A DNA stretch of 47,730 bases, taken from contig CADBUF010000065.1 in NCBI GenBank assembly GCA_902797795.1, positions 1 through 47,730 of the forward strand, written 5' to 3'. The translations under genes and the position numbers were made by a program. This DNA comes from an uncultured Erysipelotrichaceae bacterium. GTDB taxonomy: Bacteria > Bacillota_I > Bacilli_A > RFN20 > CAG-826. The notes beneath the pieces are model-generated. The model saw nothing but the letters and a program-made list of their open reading frames with translations, was not told where the DNA came from and did not search any database. Of this stretch, positions 16,461 to 25,352 are shown one piece after another (the first letter of the stretch is position 1; the number at the start of each line of letters is the position of its first letter).

Positions 16461-19400
16461 TTATTTGTTTAAAAAGCTCATTCTTAAACCTGATCTAGTA
16501 GAAACACTACTTTCACTTCTATCAGGAGTGAAGAAGTTTTCAATTGGTGAACCGCCAGCGATTGAGAAGTTGAAGTAAACTTCAAGTGACCAGTAGCCAT
16601 AATTGTTGTTATCAGCGTAACCAGCAACAGAGAATAAGTGCTCTAATCTATCTTTTTCTTCTTCATAATATTCTTTAGTAATCTTTCCAGCGATGTATTG
16701 ATTTTCTAAACTAGTTAGTTGAGAAACAATAGATTGAGTACCAGCAATAGCGGCATCAATTGCTTCGGCTTGTTCAGAAGAGACATAGAAGTAGACTTCT
16801 TTAAGCTTGCCTTCTTCAAAGACTTTCTTAATATCATCACCAGTGATTTCAAGGCCATCGCTACCGGCAGCACTTAAAACGATCTTAGTAACATCGACAT
16901 CTAAATCTTTAACTGCAGCAAAGTTAGTAACGATACGGACATAACCGCCACCAGCAAGTCTAGCTTTATCACATGGGAGTAAGCCTTCTTCATCTTTGGT
17001 TGGTAAAGCAAGATAAGAACTTTCAACTGGTTTTGTTTCTGTACCATCTTGAACGATTGTGCCGTGATCACCAGCAGCCCATAAGGCATCAAATGACCAG
17101 GTTTGACCATCGTATAGAATTGGATCTTTGGCGTCAACTTTGCCAGTGTCAGCACCCCAGTTAAGAGTAAATCCTGAGGAGTTATCACTCTTAAGAACTT
17201 CTAAGAAGTTAAGAGGATTTAAGGTGTTACCACTAATAGCACCAAAACCAAGGTCGAAGTCACCAACTTGAAGATGTTGATCATAAACTTGCTCCCACGA
17301 AGCAACGGCTTGGTTATTAACTTCTAATTTGAAGCCCATTGCTAAACAGGCAGCGTTAAATGTTGATTCGAAATAATAAGCAATATCTTTACCATATTCG
17401 GTAATGTCAGAGACTTGCATCCACCACACATCGATATCTAAGACTGTAGGATTAGTTGCTGTACCTTGAGCGATACCAGCAGCAATCATTTCAGAGGCTG
17501 CAGCACGGAAATAAGCTTTAGCCAAACCAGTGTTAAAGCCATAAGTCTTATCAGTAGAAGAGATACCAAATGATTCAAGGGCACGTTTATGTGCATCGGT
17601 GTAGTTATAAACTTTAATTGCAGTTGGATCTTTGGTTTGAGGATCACTTAAATAAGTGTTTGCAAAATAGTTAACAGATGGTTGAACACCTCTATTTTTG
17701 GCGTAGGTACTACGGTCAATGGACCAGAATAAGCCGTTTAAGAAAGCTTTGTTACTCATCCAGAGTTTGTTATTACGTGGAGATTGTCCAGGTTTAACAG
17801 AGCCAGTAGGACCAAAGAGCTCTTGCCATCTAACTTCACTACAAGAGTTAACATTTAGTTTAAATGTTGAATCACCAACTGTTTGATAGTCATTACCAGT
17901 ACCAGCGTAATTGATTTGGGATTTTGGAATATTAGTTGAATCAAGAATGCCAGTAACGAATGTATTAAATTGTGCGTCAGCATCTTGGTCAACTTTAGAA
18001 ATGTAGACACCAGGAATACGATAGGTAGTTGAATTATTTTCAAACCAACCATCGTTTCTAGCAAAGACAATTTCATCATCCCAGTGATCGAGATAATATG
18101 GACCAACCGCTAAGACACGGTCTTGGATTTTCTTATTATATGCAGTTCCATATTTCTTACCAGCAAGGGTCCAGTCATCGGAAACAATTGAGGATAAGAA
18201 TTCTTGTGGAAGTGGTGAATATAAATTAGAAGATAAAACATATTTAGCAGTAAATGCATCAATCGCGTTAATAAAGTTAAATTCAAGATATGGTTTGTTT
18301 TTGAGATTTAAACCACTATCTGGATCGACTCTATCTTCATCTTCCCAGGCGAGTTTGACACCTAATTTGCCTTCGCTGCTCCATTTATCAAATTGATAGT
18401 CAATAGTGGCTGGATCCCAGTTCGCACTTTGGTTATTAAATTGGTTAGCGCCTCTAAAACCATAAGAGGTGTCAGTAGCAAGTTCAGTACCACGGAGAAG
18501 TTTGGTTCTACCTTGTAACATTAATTTAAAGGTGAACAAATAGTCTTCAGCTTGAACTGCTCTATTGTTAAATCCGTTAGCGGAAGATGTACGGTAATAA
18601 ATACCACCTTCACTAGCAGGAATAAGGCTACCATTTCTATCTACACCAGTACGAAGATAAACACGCCAAGTCTTATAAGCTTTTAATGGATTTTCTTTCT
18701 CTAAAGTGATTGGTTCTTCATTTAAAGCAAGAATTGGATGCCATTCATAATCAGTTTTTGTAGCGTTGAGTTTAGTTCCCCAATAAGAAGAAGTAATGTA
18801 GCTATTTAAATCACTAACTTGGCTACCTTGAGCTTCCCAAGCGTTAACAGTATTTGGGTTTTCACTCATCGCATTACAAAGATATGATTGATATCTTTCT
18901 GGAACTTTAGTGTTGTCGTATTTTAAACGACCTTCTCTAAGTAATCCAAATCCATAACCAGGAATATAGGTTTTTGAACCTAATTCAACACGGTCATGAT
19001 ATCTCACCCAACCACCATTTTCGAAAATTGGGATACCTGTTAAGAAGTTTTTCATCGCGTATTCTTCAAGTTTACCGATGATTTCTGTTTTTTCAGCATT
19101 GTTTGTGGAATAGTCTTTACCACCGCTAGCGTCTTCTGCTTTTGGGTTGATGACAAATTCTCTAGAAGCGAATGCACCACTAATTTCTTCAGTAACGACT
19201 AAGGTTACTTTCTTTCCATCTTCAGGAACTTTTTTAACGTCGATGTCGCCATCTTCGCTAATATATACAGCGTCAGGATTAGAAGATTCAAAAGTGTAAA
19301 TACGTCCAGCGTCACTCATGTTAGCAACTGGAACAAGAACATCCTTGTCACCAACGAATAAGTTGGTCACACCGATGCCTTTCTTCTTTAGTTTAATAAA

Positions 19401-19523
19401 GAAGGAGAAGCTAACTGGAGCAACAGGAGTTTCACCACCACTGCTACTAGAACCACATGCTGTGGTAACGAGCACTAAAGAGCTACCAATAAGTGCTAAT
19501 GTTTTTAAACCGAGCTTTTTCAT
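16461..19523 (-). CDS. oppA: Oligopeptide-binding lipoprotein OppA (SBP family 5), oversized
   Basis: Extracellular solute-binding lipoprotein that delivers peptides to OppBC. The signal ends in LVTTAC (acylated Cys23). An Ig-like segment (about 35-125, SSNPDAVYISEDGDIDVKK) comes before the binding domain, which shows family-5 features such as AEDYLFTFKLML, VLAVGPYYLDHW and ALESFGIS. At 1020 residues it is nearly twice the usual 540-600; as in some mycoplasma and lactic-acid bacterial OppA proteins, extra domains enlarge it. The start is fixed by GGAGG eight bases upstream and overlaps the protease stop as TAATG. Peptide length preference cannot be read from the sequence. Confidence 0.85.
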   Translation of the reverse strand: MKKLGLKTLALIGSSLVLVTTACGSSSSGGETPVAPVSFSFFIKLKKKGIGVTNLFVGDKDVLVPVANMSDAGRIYTFESSNPDAVYISEDGDIDVKKVPEDGKKVTLVVTEEISGAFASREFVINPKAEDASGGKDYSTNNAEKTEIIGKLEEYAMKNFLTGIPIFENGGWVRYHDRVELGSKTYIPGYGFGLLREGRLKYDNTKVPERYQSYLCNAMSENPNTVNAWEAQGSQVSDLNSYITSSYWGTKLNATKTDYEWHPILALNEEPITLEKENPLKAYKTWRVYLRTGVDRNGSLIPASEGGIYYRTSSANGFNNRAVQAEDYLFTFKLMLQGRTKLLRGTELATDTSYGFRGANQFNNQSANWDPATIDYQFDKWSSEGKLGVKLAWEDEDRVDPDSGLNLKNKPYLEFNFINAIDAFTAKYVLSSNLYSPLPQEFLSSIVSDDWTLAGKKYGTAYNKKIQDRVLAVGPYYLDHWDDEIVFARNDGWFENNSTTYRIPGVYISKVDQDADAQFNTFVTGILDSTNIPKSQINYAGTGNDYQTVGDSTFKLNVNSCSEVRWQELFGPTGSVKPGQSPRNNKLWMSNKAFLNGLFWSIDRSTYAKNRGVQPSVNYFANTYLSDPQTKDPTAIKVYNYTDAHKRALESFGISSTDKTYGFNTGLAKAYFRAAASEMIAAGIAQGTATNPTVLDIDVWWMQVSDITEYGKDIAYYFESTFNAACLAMGFKLEVNNQAVASWEQVYDQHLQVGDFDLGFGAISGNTLNPLNFLEVLKSDNSSGFTLNWGADTGKVDAKDPILYDGQTWSFDALWAAGDHGTIVQDGTETKPVESSYLALPTKDEEGLLPCDKARLAGGGYVRIVTNFAAVKDLDVDVTKIVLSAAGSDGLEITGDDIKKVFEEGKLKEVYFYVSSEQAEAIDAAIAGTQSIVSQLTSLENQYIAGKITKEYYEEEKDRLEHLFSVAGYADNNNYGYWSLEVYFNFSIAGGSPIENFFTPDRSESSVSTRSGLRMSFLNK

Positions 19524-22500
19524 TATTTATTACCTCCGATTTTTTTCTTTTTGTTTTTGATGCTAATCGCAATAAGGAGAATTATTGCGGTGCTTGATAA
19601 GACTGTAAGAACAACACTTGTAGTTGCAATAGATCCACCACAACCACTACTAGTTGTTTCAACAGTTGGAACAATTTGAATAACAACAGTTGGTTCGTTA
19701 TTAACAAATACTTTAACTTCGTCTTCGAAGTAAATTGGAGTAAGATCTCCGCTACTTCTATCAACGTTATAAAGATTTAATTCTCCATCTTCATAACTGA
19801 AGTCATCAGAATAGACAAGACCATAATGTTCAACCATGGTGAATGTCTTAAAATCATAGACTGCGTTATTCTTGTTATTTCCACTTACCTTCTTAAATCT
19901 GATGATGGAACTATTCTTGCCATTTGCTCTATCAGTTAAGTTGATATATAAACGTCCAGAATGGAATTCGTCATTGAAGTTATCGTTGACCATTGTTCTT
20001 AATTCTGTGGCGTCAATTTGAACATATGATTCACCTAGGCCATTAGAAGTAAAGGTTTGAGTTTTACCACCAATAGCGACATTGGTTAAGTTATCATCAT
20101 TAATCTTGAATTGAACGACGTTGTTATAGAATTGTAAGCTTTCCACGGTTGGGGAATCACTATCAATATGAAGTGTATATGATTTAGATTGCCAATTTTC
20201 AGTTCCTGCTAATTGGTAATTGAATGTCATATCATAATCACCACTTGGGAAGGCTTCTCCAGTGATTGGATCATATAAGGAGATGATGGCGTAAGCTCTA
20301 TGAGCCATAACACCAGCAGACATATATGATTGATCAACGTGAGATTTGAAGAGTGGATATTTGCCCATCTGTGAAGCAGAACCATAATATCTATCATGGA
20401 TAGAATCAAGTAAGACGCTTCTAACATAGACTTCACCAGTCGCTTTATTAGTGATGGTGAAATAGTTATCCATCACTGAACGCATCACATATTGTTGTAA
20501 GACGATTGTGTTACTTGAATGTGGATTACCAGCGTATAAGTAATCAGCGCTTAATTTGGTATTTCCATATGCATCGGTGTATTCACCCATCGCGTGAACA
20601 GTTGGATCAGATTTTGCCATTCCATTAAGACTCTTATCATTGTCAAGGACAGAATCGAAGTCGAAGTCTTTTCCTTCTTCAACATAAGTACTGACCATTG
20701 TGGAATGGAAGTCAGCTTCACTCTTACCCATTAAGGAAATGGAGATATCATTGACTAAGTCGGATGGATACACTTTTCCATCTTCTTTTTCAAAGTCGAA
20801 TGGTTCCACAGCAGGAGCGTCATCATAAGAGGAACCTTCTCCGGCGTAGAATCCCATCCATGGGATATTTAAGTCAATTTTATCTTCAACTTCGAGTGAG
20901 GTTTCAGTTAAGGTAACAAAACCTTCTAAATAAGTACCAAATTCGAAGTAAGAATTGAGTTTTGATAAGGCGCTACTATTAATCGTATGATCATCGAGGT
21001 CAATACGAGTTTTTCCTGGATGAGCAACAATTTCACCAGCGTCCACTTCTTCAATCACTGTATCAATTGTCGATTGATATGGATATTTTGGAACTGGAAC
21101 CCAGTTTTGACCTTCATAAGTAGTAGAAGAATTGAAGTAATAGTTACCAGCCTTGAAAAGTGATAATTTCTTATTGATGCAATCTTCTTTGGTCGCATAG
21201 TATTCGACGTCTCTTGTAATCTTATAGACATCTTTGTCTTTTACAGAACCACTTTCAGTAACGAGTTCATATTCGATGTGGTAACCTTGTTCAGAACTAT
21301 CAGGAATGTATTTGGCTTTCCAGTGTTTGAAACCTGCTAAGCCTTCTGGTTTACCTTCGGCAAATTCACCTAATTTGTTATATTCAGAAGAGATAAATTC
21401 GTTACTATATTTAACCGCAGGTCTCATGATTGAGTATGTAACGTGATAGGTATGTCCAACACTGTCTTCGTTATTGATGTCGAATTGTAAATCGACGATA
21501 CCTTTATTAATGAGACTGCTATTTCTTAAGTTTATTTTGGTCTTGTTAATTGATTTAGCAGATCCAGTAGCGTAATCAGTACCATTTAAATAGACCTTGG
21601 TGTGATATGCGCCATCGATATCGACCATACCTGCACCTTGAATACGTGGTGAGGAAATGTTCTTAATCTTATATGGATCGTTATCTGGATCAAGTGGATC
21701 AAGAGTATTTGGGGCGTTATCTTCAAAATATTCTGGATCATAATCATAATCGTGTAATGGGTTAGCAGTAGAAGCGATCCTTAAATCAATTGTGGATTTG
21801 AAAGAATTATATTCGCTTGTTGTTACTGTTTTTGGATTACTGTAGTAGCCCTTACCGACTTTTGAAAGCATTAAGGATTGAACGCCGGCGTAATTAGGAG
21901 CACTCATCGAAGTTCCAGAGAGGAATTCATAAGTACTTAATGGGCGGTCAATCGCATCATCTTTAGTTTGTGGTGGGACAGCACCTCTAATGCTATCACC
22001 TGGAGCGGTGATTTCTGGTTTGAGGTCTAAATCGAATGTCGCACCATCACTAGAGAAGGTTGATAATGTACCTTTTCTTTCGTTATCTTGGACGTGATCA
22101 TCGCCTAAGAACGAATTCTTGTCTAATGTTCCTTTTGGATTAGCTTTGAAAAATTGCTTATCGTTAAACAAACATAAGACGATTGGCATTCCTGGATCGG
22201 TGATATCACCTAAGGAAATGTGGAAATTGAAGTCTGTGCTTGTTGGGTCATTATTAATAATGACTAAGCCAGCAGCGCCATGGTTAGCGGCTTGAGATAA
22301 TTTATCTGAAAAGCTTGTGGAACCACGGTTAACGATGACTACTTTACCATCAACAGATTCGGTATAGTCTCCACTTTCTCCAAATCCATCAAGATAGATA
22401 TAATCAACAGTTGGTCTTTCATCTGTGATTAAATCTTCGAGTTTATATTCTTTGGTGTAACTGTCTCCGAAGAATCCTTCAGTTAAGATTTGATCTTCAT

Positions 22501-23824
22501 AGGCAATTAATTTTTCACCAAATTTGAATGCGGTTTTGTAATAGCTCTTTAAAGCGTGAGCAGAAGCAACTGATGTTGTGTTATGGTTATTTGCATAACT
22601 TCCTAAGATACCAGTTTCCACCATATCGGTTGTCCAGTTACCATAGGCCCCTGCAAAGCTATAGGATGCCTTACCAGCGTTACCTGCAGAAATTGAGGTC
22701 AAGATGCCGGAATCAGCTAATTTTTGAAGTGTCTTTAAGGTGATTGAATCTAAATCAAAGTCGTTTAGATCGCTACCTAAGGACATGTTAATTCCATCAA
22801 CTCCTAGGGCAATACAGTCTTCTAAGGCATTTAAGATAGGAATATCATAAGCACCTGTAGAATCACCAAGTCCGAGTTTCTTTTCGATTTCATCAGCGGC
22901 TAAGTTAGTGAAAACCTTCATTAACACTAATTGAGCTTTTGGAGCGATACCTTTATAATCAGGATCGTTGCCTGCTGTAATAGAAGCAACGTGACTACCA
23001 TGATAAGAGACTTTACTGGAGACATCGAAGTCTTCAAAGAATTTGTCATTATCTGGTTTTTGGTCTCCTCCATAATCGAAATAGAATGGGACCTTGCTAT
23101 TATAATATAACGAACCTTCTTTTCCTTTGTTACCGCTGATAGGGAGAATTTGATTCTTCACTCTACTACCGGTCGCGGCGAAGGTGCTCGAAATATTAGG
23201 ACGAGTAGGGAATTTAAGGACAGTGCCTTCATCTAGGTCGGTGAAGGTAACGTGATTCCATGGATCGTGGAAGATATCGTCTTCAACATACGCGCCACGG
23301 AGATAGAATTCGTTATCAAGAATTGCGACAACTGTACCTTCTCCATCATTCGTATCGTCTGGGTCTGGCATATTCATAGTTTTAGCAGACACGTTTTCAC
23401 TTCCACCATAGATGTCACCATCTTTTGATCTACTCATAGAGCCAGAAGCATAATCGACTTCTTGAGGAACGCTATAAGTTTTAAAGTGAACAGTGTCAAC
23501 GGTCACACTTTTTACGCCTGGTAAAGATTTAATTTGTTCAACATATTCACTATTGACTGAGATTGCAAATGCATTGTTTAAATACGAATATTGACTGATA
23601 ACTTTGATGTTTCTTGTGACATGATTACGAATACGGTTAAGAACGATGTCTTGAGTATTGTTAATGCCTTCTTTTGTTAAACCATCTAGGCTGCGATCAA
23701 CTTCAACAATGATTCTTGTATCTCTAGGGGCAAGAGCGTCTTTTTGTTGAGCTGCGTCATAAGCAACAGCACTTCCCATTGATAGACCGCCAATGAGAGC
23801 TGCTAACATTGTGACTTTCATCAT
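19523..23824 (-). CDS. Cell-surface subtilisin-like protease (C5a peptidase/lactocepin type)
   Basis: A 1433-residue surface protease. I place the start at 23824 (MMKVTM), because AAAGGAGGT lies eight bases upstream; the reading frame extends 38 codons further without a signal. The order is: signal peptide (1-21), inhibitor I9-like propeptide (about 36-115), S8 domain with Asp170 (AILDNEF), His275 (YHGSHVAS), Asn382 (SAGNAG) and Ser639 (GTSMSAP), and a PA insert (about 455-580). Fn3-like C5a-peptidase modules and a C-terminal membrane helix ending in KNKKKK follow. A GCGGS motif directly precedes that helix. As first gene of the operon, with oppA overlapping its stop, it probably cuts proteins into peptides for the importer. 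Confidence 0.92.
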   Translation of the reverse strand: MMKVTMLAALIGGLSMGSAVAYDAAQQKDALAPRDTRIIVEVDRSLDGLTKEGINNTQDIVLNRIRNHVTRNIKVISQYSYLNNAFAISVNSEYVEQIKSLPGVKSVTVDTVHFKTYSVPQEVDYASGSMSRSKDGDIYGGSENVSAKTMNMPDPDDTNDGEGTVVAILDNEFYLRGAYVEDDIFHDPWNHVTFTDLDEGTVLKFPTRPNISSTFAATGSRVKNQILPISGNKGKEGSLYYNSKVPFYFDYGGDQKPDNDKFFEDFDVSSKVSYHGSHVASITAGNDPDYKGIAPKAQLVLMKVFTNLAADEIEKKLGLGDSTGAYDIPILNALEDCIALGVDGINMSLGSDLNDFDLDSITLKTLQKLADSGILTSISAGNAGKASYSFAGAYGNWTTDMVETGILGSYANNHNTTSVASAHALKSYYKTAFKFGEKLIAYEDQILTEGFFGDSYTKEYKLEDLITDERPTVDYIYLDGFGESGDYTESVDGKVVIVNRGSTSFSDKLSQAANHGAAGLVIINNDPTSTDFNFHISLGDITDPGMPIVLCLFNDKQFFKANPKGTLDKNSFLGDDHVQDNERKGTLSTFSSDGATFDLDLKPEITAPGDSIRGAVPPQTKDDAIDRPLSTYEFLSGTSMSAPNYAGVQSLMLSKVGKGYYSNPKTVTTSEYNSFKSTIDLRIASTANPLHDYDYDPEYFEDNAPNTLDPLDPDNDPYKIKNISSPRIQGAGMVDIDGAYHTKVYLNGTDYATGSAKSINKTKINLRNSSLINKGIVDLQFDINNEDSVGHTYHVTYSIMRPAVKYSNEFISSEYNKLGEFAEGKPEGLAGFKHWKAKYIPDSSEQGYHIEYELVTESGSVKDKDVYKITRDVEYYATKEDCINKKLSLFKAGNYYFNSSTTYEGQNWVPVPKYPYQSTIDTVIEEVDAGEIVAHPGKTRIDLDDHTINSSALSKLNSYFEFGTYLEGFVTLTETSLEVEDKIDLNIPWMGFYAGEGSSYDDAPAVEPFDFEKEDGKVYPSDLVNDISISLMGKSEADFHSTMVSTYVEEGKDFDFDSVLDNDKSLNGMAKSDPTVHAMGEYTDAYGNTKLSADYLYAGNPHSSNTIVLQQYVMRSVMDNYFTITNKATGEVYVRSVLLDSIHDRYYGSASQMGKYPLFKSHVDQSYMSAGVMAHRAYAIISLYDPITGEAFPSGDYDMTFNYQLAGTENWQSKSYTLHIDSDSPTVESLQFYNNVVQFKINDDNLTNVAIGGKTQTFTSNGLGESYVQIDATELRTMVNDNFNDEFHSGRLYINLTDRANGKNSSIIRFKKVSGNNKNNAVYDFKTFTMVEHYGLVYSDDFSYEDGELNLYNVDRSSGDLTPIYFEDEVKVFVNNEPTVVIQIVPTVETTSSGCGGSIATTSVVLTVLSSTAIILLIAISIKNKKKKIGGNK

Positions 23825-23878
23825 ACTTTTTACCTCCTTTACTTGTGCGTAATGCACATAATTGTGTATTTGCATAAT

Positions 23879-23908
23879 AATATATATTAATTCACTCGCG
23901 CATTGCAA
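23879..23908 (-). promoter_or_regulatory. Promoter of the protease-opp operon
   Basis: On the minus strand TTGCAA (23908-23903) is followed after 18 bases by TATATT (23884-23879), or after 16 by TATATA. It lies about 55 bases before the chosen start at 23824, which supports that start over the longer reading frame. Two short near-inverted blocks, GTGCATTACGCAC, lie between the promoter and the ribosome site and could be a regulatory site. Confidence 0.55.
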
Positions 23909-23910
23909 AG

Positions 23911-23940
23911 AAAAAATGAGAAATTTGTCGTCTCTCATTT
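23911..23940 (-). terminator. Intrinsic terminator after the DUF3899-like gene
   Basis: On the minus strand AATGAGA (23939-23933) pairs with TCTCATT (23921-23915) around an eleven-base loop and is followed by a T run. It separates the ispD pair from the protease operon and ends only a few bases before the -35 box of the operon promoter. Confidence 0.75.
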
Positions 23941-23962
23941 CTATCTTTCTAACGGAAATAAA

Positions 23963-24373
23963 CTACATTTTGTAGCAAATATAGAGTATCAAAGTAAGAA
24001 TTGCGTAAAGAATAGAAGCTGCTAAGAAAGAGACATAATATCTAGGCCCAATCTCTCTTTTTGAATTTTTATCATCCTTATAGGATACATAGTCATGATA
24101 TTTGTTTGGATTATGAGAAAACATCGATGTGAACATCTGCGAAAAGCCATAAACTAAGATATCATAAGTTCCCGCATTAGCAAGCCACATCAAAATCGCT
24201 AAAAAGAAAACGCCAAGAAGAGAATACCCTACTCCATTAAATGCAGCGTAAATTGTTCTTCCTTGTACAAAATAAACGGTTAATAAAGGAATGAGTCCAA
24301 GCACTAAAGCGATAATGAAGGAAACAATATAACTAGTAGGATGTTTTTTAATGCTTAAGATCAATTTTTTCAT
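23963..24373 (-). CDS. Small membrane protein, DUF3899-like
   Basis: A 136-residue protein with three predicted membrane segments: about 15-35, 45-70 and 112-134. Residues 46-82 (GYSLLGVFF, LANAGTYDILVYGF) resemble the DUF3899 signature of small Firmicute membrane proteins of unknown role. Between segments 2 and 3 lies a polar loop with a YHDYVSYKDDK stretch. It starts four bases after the ispD stop with no clear ribosome site, so translation is probably coupled to ispD. A terminator follows it. Function unknown. Confidence 0.75.
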   Translation of the reverse strand: MKKLILSIKKHPTSYIVSFIIALVLGLIPLLTVYFVQGRTIYAAFNGVGYSLLGVFFLAILMWLANAGTYDILVYGFSQMFTSMFSHNPNKYHDYVSYKDDKNSKREIGPRYYVSFLAASILYAILTLILYICYKM

Positions 24374-24377
24374 AGAG

Positions 24378-25040
24378 TTATTTAATCATAGATTGTAAAA
24401 CTTTTAAATCATCATCAAGAGTAACTTTGAAATTATATGGGCTACCCAATACATATTTTACTTTGTAATCAGCTTCCACTAAACCGATATCATCAGAGAA
24501 GAATTCCTCTTTTTTAAGCTCGTGATACTTGCTAATAATTCCATATCTAAACGATTGAGGAGTTTGAATGTCATTATCCTCTCCTTCGATGACTTTTGTA
24601 CGTCCTAAATTTGATACTTCTTTAAGCGCGTCTTTATGTTTAATTGAGGTACAGACAACGTCAAAAGAGTCGAGTTCTTTAAGGTTATTGCTAATAATTG
24701 TTTCACTTACGAGTGGACGATCACCATCATGAATAAGTACTTTATCGTCATCTTTATAGCGATATGAATTTAACCCTAATCTCACCGATTCTTGACGGGT
24801 AGGACCGCCACTAACGATATGTTTAACTTTATGATAATTATATTTCTTTACAAGCTCTTTTACATAAGTAAGATAGTCTTTATGTGTCACCAAAACAATC
24901 TCATCAATTAATGGATGATTTATAAATTTTTCAATCGTATAACAAACAAGTTCTTTACCGTTTATTTTAACGAATTGTTTAGGTATAGAAAGGTTCATTC
25001 TACTGCCAGTTCCCGCAAAGACGATAAGTGCAATATTCAT
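24378..25040 (-). CDS. ispD: IspD-family cytidylyltransferase (MEP pathway, or TarI-like)
   Basis: A 220-residue nucleotidyltransferase predicted to join CTP and 2-C-methyl-D-erythritol 4-phosphate in isoprenoid synthesis. The CTP-binding start AGTGSRM (Arg14) and PKQF (Lys21), SGGPTRQESV (78-87), HDGDRP (104-109) and NFKVTLDDDL (203-212) match the IspD/TarI family. TarI enzymes, which act on ribitol phosphate for teichoic acid, share the same motifs, and the HDG-RP form is common in them. No other MEP or teichoic-acid gene is adjacent, so the substrate is undecided. The start has no Shine-Dalgarno sequence; a promoter -10 box lies only seven bases upstream. Confidence 0.8.
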   Translation of the reverse strand: MNIALIVFAGTGSRMNLSIPKQFVKINGKELVCYTIEKFINHPLIDEIVLVTHKDYLTYVKELVKKYNYHKVKHIVSGGPTRQESVRLGLNSYRYKDDDKVLIHDGDRPLVSETIISNNLKELDSFDVVCTSIKHKDALKEVSNLGRTKVIEGEDNDIQTPQSFRYGIISKYHELKKEEFFSDDIGLVEADYKVKYVLGSPYNFKVTLDDDLKVLQSMIK

Positions 25041-25047
25041 ATTAACA

Positions 25048-25076
25048 ATAATAATTTATTAATTTATGTTTAGCAA
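25048..25076 (-). promoter_or_regulatory. Promoter of ispD, possibly giving a leaderless mRNA
   Basis: On the minus strand TTGCTA (25076-25071) and TATTAT (25053-25048) are 17 bases apart. The -10 box ends seven bases before the ATG at 25040, so transcription would begin at or next to the start codon. Confidence 0.55.
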
Positions 25077-25098
25077 AAAGAAGATAGTGTTATATAAT
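25070..25098 (+). promoter_or_regulatory. Promoter of the ferredoxin gene
   Basis: TTAGCA (25070-25075) and a perfect TATAAT (25093-25098) are 17 bases apart on the plus strand. The -35 box overlaps that of the divergent ispD promoter almost completely, so the two promoters probably compete for RNA polymerase. Confidence 0.6.
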
Positions 25099-25125
25099 TA
25101 CGATAGACCTCGGAGGTAAATATCA

Positions 25126-25305
25126 ATGGCTAAAAAGAGAGTTAAAGTCGATCAAAGCTTATGCATTGGTTGCGGATGTTGTGCAGGAACATACCCTGAT
25201 GATTTTGCAATCGGAGATTCCGGTTTAGCAGAAGCTGTCAGCGGTCAAGGCGAAGAAGAAGCCGTTAGTGTCTGCCCAGTTGGTGCAATCTCTGTTGAAG
25301 AGTAA
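25126..25305 (+). CDS. fer: Small ferredoxin with one 4Fe-4S cluster
   Basis: A 59-residue soluble electron carrier. Cys13, Cys16 and Cys19 (CIGCGCC, which also contains Cys18) and Cys50 followed by Pro fit the ligands of a single [4Fe-4S] cluster; the C-terminal half has no second CxxCxxC motif. The acidic stretch GQGEEE and acidic tail are typical of such ferredoxins. ATG at 25126 has a strong GGAGG nine bases upstream, its own promoter and a terminator right after the stop, so it is a single-gene unit. Redox partner not evident; the cluster would be made by the Suf system encoded nearby. Confidence 0.93.
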   Translation: MAKKRVKVDQSLCIGCGCCAGTYPDDFAIGDSGLAEAVSGQGEEEAVSVCPVGAISVEE

Positions 25306-25311
25306 TGATAT

Positions 25312-25344
25312 AAAAAAGCCAGGTATCTGATATCTGGTTTTTTT
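25312..25344. terminator. Bidirectional terminator between the ferredoxin gene and ribU
   Basis: CCAGGTAT (25319-25326) pairs with ATATCTGG (25330-25337), with one G-T pair and a three-base loop. Seven T residues follow on the plus strand and six T residues on the minus strand, so it can end both converging genes. Confidence 0.9.
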
Positions 25345-25352
25345 GTGCTCTT

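Noticed and set aside
23825..23938. 38-codon N-terminal extension of the surface protease
   Set aside because: It runs through the promoter and ribosome site, and only the MMKVTM start gives a normal signal peptide.
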